Of a DNA stretch of 47,077 nucleotides, positions 1 through 7,001 are shown in pieces. The position numbers and the translations under genes are program-made. Every line of letters begins with the position of its first letter. Position 1 is the stretch's first letter. The notes beneath the pieces were generated by a model that had not been told where the DNA came from, made no database searches, and saw only the letters and a list, made by a program, of their open reading frames with translations. The DNA comes from Bacillota bacterium (GTDB lineage: Bacteria > Chloroflexota > Dormibacteria > Dormibacterales > Dormibacteraceae), in assembly GCA_021323605.1 (NCBI GenBank), contig JAJPKS010000124.1:1-47077 (forward strand), read 5' to 3'.

Positions 1-551
1 AGGGCCACGAACTTCTCCGGGTACTTCAGGAACTCGACGATCTCGGTCAGCTCCTGCTTCGCCTCCTCCACCCCGGCCACGTCGGCGAACGTCACCTGGG
101 GCTTGTCGCCCGCGATCATGCGCGCCCGGCTGCGCCCGAAGGACATCGCCTGGGTGTTACCGCTCTGCGTCTGCCGGAGGATGTAGTACATGAACCCTCC
201 GATCAGCAGGACCAGGAACAGGTTGGGCAGCAGTCCGATCCAGACCGCCCCGCTGCTCTGGTCATAGCTCACGTCGACGCCATCCTTGGTCAGCGTGCTG
301 CTGAGCTGATCGGTATTGTCGGGGAGGTTCACGTCGTGGCGGCTGCCGTCCTTGGCCGTGACGACGCCGGTGTTCCCCTTGATCTCCAGGGCCCTGACCT
401 GGCCGTGCTGGCCCCGATTGAGGAGCTCGGAGTAGGACCACTGATCCCCCTTGGAACCGCTCTCGATCTGCTGCCAGGTGAACCAGAAAACGACACCCAG
501 GATGAAAACCAGGAGGAAATAGAAGAGGCTGGACCGGGGGATGCGGCTCAA
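1..551 (-). CDS. ftsH: ATP-dependent zinc metalloprotease FtsH, N-terminal part (truncated by window edge)
   Basis: Minus-strand translation LSRIPRSSLFYFLLVFILGVVFWFTW...PNLFLVLLIGGFMYYILRQTQSGNTQAMSFGRSRARMIAGDKPQVTFADVAGVEEAKQELTEIVEFLKYPEKF is the FtsH N-terminus (two TM segments, then the start of the AAA domain). Probable TTG start overlaps the tilS stop (TTGA), with GAGGAG upstream. Confidence 0.93.
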   Translation of the reverse strand, partial: MSRIPRSSLFYFLLVFILGVVFWFTWQQIESGSKGDQWSYSELLNRGQHGQVRALEIKGNTGVVTAKDGSRHDVNLPDNTDQLSSTLTKDGVDVSYDQSSGAVWIGLLPNLFLVLLIGGFMYYILRQTQSGNTQAMSFGRSRARMIAGDKPQVTFADVAGVEEAKQELTEIVEFLKYPEKFVA

Positions 552-1840
552 GAGACGAGACTCCTCGGATGTGCTGAAGGTGATGGTACCACCGGGATTT
601 CGCCGGCTCCGCGGAGCGCGACGTGCCACGCCGGGACGCCTGGGGGAGCGGCCGCCTCGACGTCGACGGCGATGCCGGGCACCCAGGCCAGGCGGTCGCC
701 GGCGAACACCAGGGGCAGACGGTCCCGGAGGTGTCGCGGCACCCGGGCGTCGGTGAGGATGTCCTGGAGCTTCCTGCTCCCCGGAGCGCCCACGGGCCGC
801 ATCCGCAGCCCCGGCCTCCGATAACCGACCCGAAGCGGGAGACCCGGCCGCAGGTGGGCCACGTCGGGATCCCCGCAACCGGGGCAGAGGCGGATGCCGA
901 GCGCGGGCGTGGTCGGGGCCGGAAGACGGGCCACACCGATCGTTACCCGTTCCGCCTCGAGGTGAAACCGCAGGCCCCCGGGCAGGTCCAGCCCGGCGCC
1001 GGTGCGACCCTCGAGGGCCAGACCATCCATCGCCTCCAGCTGCCGGCGGGAGAGCGCCGGGAGGCGTCCGTACAGCTGTCGGTAGGCCTCGAATCGAACC
1101 GGGCGCGGCGCCTCCCGGAGCGCGGCCCGTGACACCCCGCCTTCGTCCAGGAGGGCGCCCGCCGCCTCCTCCAGGTCGGCCTGGAGCCGGGCCGCGATCG
1201 ATGCCACGTGGTGGAGGCGTCGGACGAGGCCAGGGCGATCTCGCTCCAGGCGGGGCAGCAGGCGGTGTCGGACCCGTGCCCGGGCGAAACGGTCGCAGTC
1301 GGCGTTGGAGGGATCCCGGAGCGGCTCCACCCCCCGGGCCGCGAGGTAGGCCTCGATCTCGGACCGCCACACGTCGAGGAGGGGCCGAAGGAACGGCCCC
1401 CGGCGTCGGGGCATGCCTCGCAGCCCGGCCAGCCCAGCGCCCCGGATCAGGTGGAGGACCATGCCCTCGACCACGTCATCGGCCGTGTGGCCGAGGCACA
1501 CGAGGTCGCGACCGGTCTCCTGCAGGGCCCGCGCGAGGAAGGCGTAACGCAGGTCCCGGGCCGCCGCCTGGAGGGAGCCGCGTGGGCAGGGCTGACGCCG
1601 CCGCTCCACGAGCAGCGGCACTCCCAGCCGGGCGCAGAACGCGGTCACCCGGGCCGCGTCGCGATCCGAGCCCGGCCGCAGGGCGTGGTCGTAGTGGGCG
1701 GCGACCACGTCCAGGCCCGATTCCAGCAGCCACAGCAACAGGGCCGTGGAGTCGGGACCACCCGACAGCGCCACCAGCGGCCTGGCGCCGGCGGGCAGCG
1801 GCCGGGCGTTGGGAAGGTCGGGCAACGGCTTCACCTCCAC
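548..1840 (-). CDS. tilS: tRNA(Ile)-lysidine synthase TilS
   Basis: LVALSGGPDSTALLLWLL PP-loop motif; HTADDVVEGMVLHLIRGAGLAGLRGM; position directly before ftsH. Confidence 0.95.
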   Translation of the reverse strand: MEVKPLPDLPNARPLPAGARPLVALSGGPDSTALLLWLLESGLDVVAAHYDHALRPGSDRDAARVTAFCARLGVPLLVERRRQPCPRGSLQAAARDLRYAFLARALQETGRDLVCLGHTADDVVEGMVLHLIRGAGLAGLRGMPRRRGPFLRPLLDVWRSEIEAYLAARGVEPLRDPSNADCDRFARARVRHRLLPRLERDRPGLVRRLHHVASIAARLQADLEEAAGALLDEGGVSRAALREAPRPVRFEAYRQLYGRLPALSRRQLEAMDGLALEGRTGAGLDLPGGLRFHLEAERVTIGVARLPAPTTPALGIRLCPGCGDPDVAHLRPGLPLRVGYRRPGLRMRPVGAPGSRKLQDILTDARVPRHLRDRLPLVFAGDRLAWVPGIAVDVEAAAPPGVPAWHVALRGAGEIPVVPSPSAHPRSLVS

Positions 1841-2003
1841 CGAGAGCTTACCGACCCGAATGTCCCTCCCGCCCTCCGGCGACGCATGGGACGCAGCGAG
1901 CCCCCGGCGGACGGGCGACCGAGCCCGAGCTCGTCGGGACGCGTCACCCTCCCCTTCGACGCGTCCCTCGTGGACGCGAGCCGACCCCGGGCGGATCGGG
2001 GCC

Positions 2004-2078
2004 TGGTGGCGGCGGCTGGGATCGAACCAGCGACAACACGATTATGAGTCGTGTGCTCTACCACTGAGCTACGCCGCC
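2004..2078 (-). tRNA. tRNA with CAU anticodon (elongator Met, or possibly Ile2), CCA encoded
   Basis: Reverse complement GGCGGCGTAGCTCAGTGGTAGAGCACACGACTCATAATCGTGTTGTCGCTGGTTCGATCCCAGCCGCCGCCACCA folds as a full cloverleaf: 7-bp acceptor GGCGGCG/CGCCGCC, anticodon loop CTCATAA, T arm GCTGGTTCGATCCCAGC. Confidence 0.95.
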
Positions 2079-2216
2079 GCCGGGCGATGGGGTCCGGGCC
2101 AGAGCCTCGGCCCGGGAGCACGATCGGTGCCAGCACCGACGATCGACCTCAGAAAGCTTATCGCCTCTTCCCGGCTCGAGCTGGTGAGCTCGGCCTCGAG
2201 ATCGGGAGAACGGCGC

Positions 2217-3392
2217 TCACGAGCTGGGGCCCGCGACCGGCCTCGAGGGATGACCGTTCCGGAGCCCGAAGTAGGTGCCGCCCGGCTCGAAGACCACCAG
2301 ACGGTCGAGACCCGGGATGCGCCTCCGGCCGACGACGTAGGAGCCCAGGACGCGCAGGTCCGGGGTGAAGACCTCGAAGGGATCGACCCCCCGCTCGGCC
2401 AGCAGCCGGATCACCTCCAGGGCATCGGTGACCGAGGCCCGGGAGCGGGGCCAGTGGCCCCAGAGCTTCCCGCCGCCGGCGTCGACGGGCCCTCGCAGCT
2501 CCGTATAGGCCGCAAGCCAGGCCTTGAGCTTGACCACCACGCCCCTGTCCAGAAAGGCGACCATCCGCCCGATCCGCTCCGCTTCCGCCGGCGTGGCCTC
2601 TTCGGGCGCCGGCAGCGCCATGACCGGCTGCCCCTCCATCAGGACCGGCAGGTTGTGGCGCATGAGCTGGGTGCCGGCGTCGCAGGCCCCCAGCGAGAAG
2701 GGGCACAACCGGCACTGGTCACCGGGCTTGGGCTCCCACTCGCGGTCGGCGGCGATGATCGGCGCCCAGGCCTCCAGCTCCTCACGGAAGACCTCCAGAT
2801 CCTCGAGATCGTAGGTGACGTCGGAGATCACGCCGTGCCGGAGCGCCACCAGGCGGAACTCGAAGCTCTCGACCTCGGGCTCCAGCTCGGAGACCCCGAG
2901 GCAGGCGAAGAGCCCCTGGTGTGATTCGTCCGGGTCCGGCCCCTGGCCCTCTTCGTACGCCGCCCGGTGCCGGCGAAGTCGGATCCCCTTCCAGCCGGTC
3001 TTCCAGTCCCAGATCCGAGCCACCGCGCCGTCGATGATGACGAGGTCGGGGATCGTCATCGCCACCACCTGGAGCGGCCCCTCGGGCGTCTCCAGGTCCC
3101 AGCGCCAGGTGATGGGCTCCTCGACCCACATCACCCGTCCCCCGTGCTCCAGGGCGATCAACGCCTCACGAGCGGCCCGGTCGACGAGGAGCTGGAGGTG
3201 TCGCGGGACGACCAGCTTCTCTCCGTCGCTGATCAGCCTGGCGACCGCCCGGTGGACGAGCGCCCCCTCTTCGGCCGCGTGCCCGGCCGCCACCTTGAGG
3301 TGATCGATCCGCTCCAGCTTCCAGCGGCGGGGGCAACGCTGGTAGCTGGAGAGAGCCGAGTAGGAGAGGCGCAGGCGGCCCGGGTCGGCCAT
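2217..3392 (-). CDS. PD-(D/E)XK superfamily (RecB/Cas4/AddB-like) nuclease with probable Fe-S cysteine cluster
   Basis: LSYSALSSYQRCPRRWKLERIDHL N-terminus; PDLVIIDGAVARIWDWKTGWKG nuclease core; C-terminal CRLCPFSLGAC plus the N-terminal Cys. Start overlaps the ERF stop. Confidence 0.85.
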   Translation of the reverse strand: MADPGRLRLSYSALSSYQRCPRRWKLERIDHLKVAAGHAAEEGALVHRAVARLISDGEKLVVPRHLQLLVDRAAREALIALEHGGRVMWVEEPITWRWDLETPEGPLQVVAMTIPDLVIIDGAVARIWDWKTGWKGIRLRRHRAAYEEGQGPDPDESHQGLFACLGVSELEPEVESFEFRLVALRHGVISDVTYDLEDLEVFREELEAWAPIIAADREWEPKPGDQCRLCPFSLGACDAGTQLMRHNLPVLMEGQPVMALPAPEEATPAEAERIGRMVAFLDRGVVVKLKAWLAAYTELRGPVDAGGGKLWGHWPRSRASVTDALEVIRLLAERGVDPFEVFTPDLRVLGSYVVGRRRIPGLDRLVVFEPGGTYFGLRNGHPSRPVAGPSS

Positions 3393-4372
3393 CAGGCGGC
3401 GGTGGAGGCCAGCACCTTGGCCATGGCCTCGCGCGCGGCCGCGACGTGGGCGCAGCCCTCACCGCAAACCCTCTCATGGGCTGCGACCAGCTCCCGCCCG
3501 ACGGCGCCGTAGGGATCGGCGTCCCCCCCGTCCCGGTGGTGCTTCACCCGTTGGTGGACCTTGGCCGGCCACCACGTCTCCCCCTTGCCCTTGGGCAGGT
3601 CCACGGCGAGACGGTCCAGCACCGCGAGCGCGCCCATCTGCTGGGCCTCGGTCAGGGCGGTCCGGCTCGGAGCCGCCGTCTCGGCCGAGGGAGGTACCCC
3701 ATCGGAACCCGTCTCGATGGGGATCCCCGAGGGTTCCGGTCCGGCCTGCTCGCGGGCTCGCCTCTCGGCCGCCCGGGCCCTCTGGGCGGCCCTGGTCGCG
3801 GCGAGGGCCTCGGCCGCCGCCCCGGGGACGCCGTCGGCCGAAGCTCCCCGGAGCGCGGCCCGGGGCTCCCCCCTGGGGTTCCCCATCGGAACCCGTTCCG
3901 ATGGGGTCCCCTCCTCGTCGCCGACCAGGGCGCCGTCCGGGTCCTCCCGGTCGCTGATCTTGAACAGCTTCATCAGCGCGTACTTCTCGGCGCTGGTGCC
4001 CGCCTTCTGGGTGGCCTTGTCCTGGTTATCCAGCGCCTCCCCGGGCCACTCGATGGTGAAGCGATCGTCCGGTCGATCGGCGTTGATCACGGTCAGGGTC
4101 AGGTCGCCGGTGACCCGGTGGGCCACCTTGCCGCCCTCCCTGGGCACCGCCTCGCGGCCGGCGACGCGCATCGAAGGGATGATCGTGACCCCGTGCTTGA
4201 CCAACAGGGTTCGGAGCCGTCCCATGATCTGGGCGTGCTCGATGAACTCGTAACCGCCCATCCGGGGATCGGCCTGTCCGGTCTTCTCGATCGCGCCCAG
4301 CTCCTGGGTGATGGCCAGGATGCGCTGGTAGATGTTGGGGGAGGGAGCGACTCCCTCTGGCTTGCCTGCCAC
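3392..4372 (-). CDS. ERF-family single-strand annealing recombinase
   Basis: IYQRILAITQELGAIEKTGQADPRMGGYEFIEHAQIMGRLRTLLVKHGVTIIPS...DNQDKATQKAGTSAEKYALMKLFKISDREDPDG is a typical ERF domain. GTG start preceded by AGGAGG. Confidence 0.88.
   Translation of the reverse strand: MAGKPEGVAPSPNIYQRILAITQELGAIEKTGQADPRMGGYEFIEHAQIMGRLRTLLVKHGVTIIPSMRVAGREAVPREGGKVAHRVTGDLTLTVINADRPDDRFTIEWPGEALDNQDKATQKAGTSAEKYALMKLFKISDREDPDGALVGDEEGTPSERVPMGNPRGEPRAALRGASADGVPGAAAEALAATRAAQRARAAERRAREQAGPEPSGIPIETGSDGVPPSAETAAPSRTALTEAQQMGALAVLDRLAVDLPKGKGETWWPAKVHQRVKHHRDGGDADPYGAVGRELVAAHERVCGEGCAHVAAAREAMAKVLASTAA
3697..3722. repeat. Palindromic repeat copy A inside the ERF gene
   Basis: CCCCATCGGAACCCGTCTCGATGGGG; imperfect inverted repeat, near-identical to copy B. 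Confidence 0.75.
3881..3906. repeat. Palindromic repeat copy B inside the ERF gene
   Basis: CCCCATCGGAA-CCCG-TTCCGATGGGG; perfect 11-bp inverted repeat with 4-nt loop. Confidence 0.8.
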
Positions 4373-4392
4373 TGCAATCCTCCTGGTTCGAT

Positions 4393-4485
4393 TCGAGTCA
4401 CCCCAGAATTCGAGTCATTCCGAAATCTGATCGATTAGATTTGATATTGACTCGATTGAACTAGAAATTATATCCATTTGACTCG
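4393..4485. promoter_or_regulatory. AT-rich operator/promoter region upstream of ERF with four TCGAGTCA/TGACTCG(A) sites
   Basis: TCGAGTCA at 4393-4400 and 4410-4417, TGACTCGA at 4448-4455, TGACTCG at 4479-4485. Minus-strand TATAAT at 4467-4472. Strikingly AT-rich in a GC-rich window. Confidence 0.6.
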
Positions 4486-4914
4486 CTTCAAATAGGTGGC
4501 CGGGCGTCCGACCACGTATTCCTCCACGGGTTTGCCCATCTCCCGGGCCCGGTCGCGCGTCCAGCCGGAGTCCTGGGGGGAGCCATCGGGCACCAGGATG
4601 CGGACCAGGCGGTCGCAGTCCCGGGCGATCCTCAGGCCGCGCTCCCGGTACGCCGAACCGCCGTGGCCCTGCGGCGGGTGCCCGACCACGGGGATACCGC
4701 GGCGGCGAGCACGTACCGTCGCCAGCCGTTCCACGCCAGGGGATCCGCCCGAGATCACGAGCTCCGGTCGGTACTCGTCCAGCAGGCGCTCGATCAACCG
4801 GACCACGATCTCGAGGTGCCAGGGAGCCACGTACCGGCCCTGGCTGCCGACGATGGCCAGCCTCACCCCGGCCCTGTTCTGTGCCCCGGCCGGAAACCGG
4901 GAGGGCCCGGTCAC
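4468..4914 (-). CDS. SLOG/DprA-like Rossmann-fold protein (start uncertain)
   Basis: VRLAIVGSQGRY...LVISGGSPGVERLATVRARRRGIPVVGHPP...SAYRERGLRIARDCDRLVRI pattern. Upstream part of the 302-aa ORF is low-complexity and overlaps ssb, so a later GTG start (4914 or 4866) is preferred. Confidence 0.7.
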   Translation of the reverse strand: MTGPSRFPAGAQNRAGVRLAIVGSQGRYVAPWHLEIVVRLIERLLDEYRPELVISGGSPGVERLATVRARRRGIPVVGHPPQGHGGSAYRERGLRIARDCDRLVRILVPDGSPQDSGWTRDRAREMGKPVEEYVVGRPATYLKRVKWI

Positions 4915-4989
4915 CTCTCCGTCTCCCGGCCGGGGTCCGCCCGCCACCGGGCGTGGCCCGGCGAGCCGGGATCGCGCCACCCCCTCCGA

Positions 4990-5021
4990 CCGCCAGCCCG
5001 GCTCCGGAGCCGGGCTGGCGG
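4990..5021. repeat. Perfect 32-bp palindrome between ssb and the SLOG gene
   Basis: CCGCCAGCCCGGCTCC-GGAGCCGGGCTGGCGG, 16-bp arms with no spacer. Confidence 0.85.
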
Positions 5022-5035
5022 TGTCGACGGCACCA

Positions 5036-5437
5036 TCAGAATCCAACCTCCGCGTGGGAACCGGCGCTTCCGGCACGGTCCTCCTCGCCCGAGCGCCCGG
5101 TCCGAGGGCGCGCCTTCGACCCGCCCAGGAACTCGACGCGAGTCGCGACGACCTCGACCGCTGTTCGCCGCTGCCCGTCCCGCGTCTCCCAGGTGCGGGG
5201 CCGTAGCCTGCCTTCGATGCCCACCCGCTGCCCCCTGGCCAGGTGCTGGCCAACCGACTCGGCCTGGTCGCCGAAGACGACGATGCGATGCCAGTCCGTG
5301 ACCTCCTGCCATTCGCCGTTCTGGTCCCGCCGACGCCGGCGGGTGGCGAGGCTGAGTCGGGCCACCGGCCGGCCACCGGCCGTATACCTCAGGTCGGGGT
5401 CCGCCCCCAGTCGACCGATCAGGACGACCACGTTCAC
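5036..5437 (-). CDS. ssb: Single-stranded DNA-binding protein
   Basis: MNVVVLIGRLGADPDLRYTAGGRPVARLSLATRRR...DWHRIVVFGDQAESVGQHLARGQRVGIEGRLRPRTWETRDGQRRTAVEVVATRVEFLG is a canonical OB-fold SSB. Confidence 0.93.
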   Translation of the reverse strand: MNVVVLIGRLGADPDLRYTAGGRPVARLSLATRRRRRDQNGEWQEVTDWHRIVVFGDQAESVGQHLARGQRVGIEGRLRPRTWETRDGQRRTAVEVVATRVEFLGGSKARPRTGRSGEEDRAGSAGSHAEVGF

Positions 5438-5593
5438 CGCCGCTCCTCCGCGGCCAGGGGTGCCCGGGCTCCATGGGCACGGCCGGCGAGCGCCGGCAAC
5501 GACGCCGCCGGTCGCCGACCCTCCCGACCGGACGCGATTCTCCGCCCTCGCCCCGGCTCGGGGTGGAATGGGACCGCCCCTCGCCCACCTCGC

Positions 5594-5902
5594 TCATCCA
5601 TCTCCGCCGCTCCCCCTCAGGACGAAGCGGGCCGGTTGCAACCGGTCGAACGCCGCCTCGATGGCCTGGGCCGCGGGCGGCAGCTCGACGACGACCGCCG
5701 TCGACGGCTTCGCCTCGACCAGCAGGACGTAGCGGGTGGCGACCCAGCAGGCGGCGATCAGACGGTCGCCATAAACCCGACGCGCCGCGCAATAGGTGGG
5801 GCTGCACCGCGCCGGGTCGACGCCTCGGGCCCGCAACCGGATCGCGGTCAGGATGTCGTCCTGGCCAACGGTGAGGGAAACGGCTTCGGCGTCAACGGTC
5901 AT
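5594..5902 (-). CDS. Hypothetical protein (102 aa) in recombination module
   Basis: Non-repetitive translation MTVDAEAVSLTVGQDDILTAIRLRARGVDPARCSPTYCAARRVYGDRLIAACWVATRYVLLVEAKPS; co-oriented with ssb. Confidence 0.6.
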   Translation of the reverse strand: MTVDAEAVSLTVGQDDILTAIRLRARGVDPARCSPTYCAARRVYGDRLIAACWVATRYVLLVEAKPSTAVVVELPPAAQAIEAAFDRLQPARFVLRGSGGDG

Positions 5903-5993
5903 GATCGATCCCCCGCTCGTTCCCGGTGACGCCCGGGGTCAGGACCGTCCCGACCCCTCGGGCCTTCCACCCGGCCGGCGCCGCGTCGGGCAT
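5892..5993 (-). CDS. Possible 33-aa leader ORF (MPDAAPAGWKARGVGTVLTPGVTGNERGIDHDR)
   Basis: AGGAGG ten nt upstream; stop overlaps the start of the 102-aa ORF. Confidence 0.35.
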   Translation of the reverse strand: MPDAAPAGWKARGVGTVLTPGVTGNERGIDHDR

Positions 5994-6033
5994 GGCGACA
6001 CGACCTCCTCGATGCCGCGTTGTCCGCCTCCAT

Positions 6034-6055
6034 CGAATACTTGTTCGCTATTGTA
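6034..6055 (-). promoter_or_regulatory. Candidate SOS/LexA box plus -10 element for the recombination operon
   Basis: Minus strand TACAAT-AG-CGAACAAGTATTCG; one mismatch from the CGAAC-N4-GTTCG palindrome. Confidence 0.5.
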
Positions 6056-6383
6056 CCCGGTATCGATCCGATATGGATTCGACTCGTTTCCAGTCCATCT
6101 CGTCCCCACTCGGTTCCAGTTCTAATCCATCTCCATTGACGTCCTGAGGGCTCCCATCCGACCGAGCGGCTCCGGCGGCTCGCGCCGGCGGGCCCGTCCA
6201 CCTCCTCGACCGCCCACCCGGCTCGTTCCGGCCGCCGCTGTACGTCTCTGCCTCCGTTCTGTGACAATGACCCCGCGTGCGAGAACGGGTTGCAGCTGGC
6301 ACCGTGACCTCTACGACCGAGTCAACCCGTGCCCGTCACCCCAGTCTTCGGATCGGCTGGCGCATCGAGCAGCGGTCCGCGGC

Positions 6384-6406
6384 GAACGACGGATGGTGAG
6401 TCGTTC
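6384..6406. promoter_or_regulatory. Inverted repeat GAACGAC-N9-GTCGTTC upstream of HTH gene
   Basis: Perfect 7-bp arms, 9-nt spacer; TACTAT at 6421-6426 could be a -10. Confidence 0.45.
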
Positions 6407-6484
6407 AGCACCGGCCGTGCTACTATTGCGCCGGGCTGGAATCCGATGCGACCCGATGCAATCGACGGTAATTGGGAGGTACGT

Positions 6485-6784
6485 ATGCCGAGGCCAAAGC
6501 TCCCGCCTCTCCGCGAGGAAGACATCGGGAGGCTCGACCGGGATTGGTACAGCGTGCGTGATCTCGCCTGGCGGCTTCAGGTCAACGAGGAGACGATTCA
6601 GGATTGGATACGGGGGACCAACACCCCCGTTCCCCTCCCCGCCACCTGGCTCGGAGGGTCGGCGGGATATCGGATCGCGCACGAGGACCTGATCGCCTTC
6701 CTCAAGCAGCGACGGGGCCTGCGACCGGTTCGCGGCGCCGAGGGACGGGTACGGGCGTCGGCCTCGGATTCGCAGTCCCGATGA
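6485..6784 (+). CDS. Excisionase/MerR-like helix-turn-helix DNA-binding protein
   Basis: WYSVRDLAWRLQVNEETIQDWIRGTNTPVPLPATWLGGSAGYRIAHEDLIAFLKQRRG matches the helix-turn-helix plus beta-wing pattern of excisionase-family proteins; GGGAGG before ATG. Confidence 0.75.
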   Translation: MPRPKLPPLREEDIGRLDRDWYSVRDLAWRLQVNEETIQDWIRGTNTPVPLPATWLGGSAGYRIAHEDLIAFLKQRRGLRPVRGAEGRVRASASDSQSR

Positions 6785-6881
6785 AGGCAGCCGGGCATCG
6801 CCGCGCCGCCATCCGGCGCCGGCCGCGTGGCGACGTCCCGGCCCCCCGCCGTCTCCGAGGCGGCCAGGCGCCGGGGCCCGG

Positions 6882-6965
6882 CTAACGGGTCGCGCGCGCC
6901 CTCGTCTTCAGCTTGCGCTTGCGGGCCCGGTGCTTGGCCAGGGCCACCCGCTTTCGCTTGTTCAT
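6882..6965 (-). CDS. 27-aa very basic protein, possibly AURKAIP1/bS22-like ribosome-associated
   Basis: MNKRKRVALAKHRARKRKLKTRARATR; the pattern resembles the small basic bS22/AURKAIP1 family. Downstream of tRNA-fMet. Confidence 0.5.
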   Translation of the reverse strand: MNKRKRVALAKHRARKRKLKTRARATR

Positions 6966-7001
6966 CCAGCTGCCCCCACGTCGAAGCGTGTCGCGACCAT
7001 G

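Noticed and set aside
4382-4405. CTGGTTCGAT shared with the T-arm of tRNA(CAU), possible att core
   Set aside because: Only ~10 nt, TTCGA is common to all T-arms, and no matching stem or second copy was found.
4915-5376. N-terminal extension of the 302-aa SLOG ORF
   Set aside because: Overlaps ssb out of frame and reads as Arg/Gly/Ser-rich low complexity; true start is probably near 4866-4914.
5899-6267. 122-aa minus-strand ORF across the promoter region
   Set aside because: Spans AT-rich promoter/SOS-box sequence and reads as low-complexity; better explained as regulatory DNA plus a 33-aa ORF.
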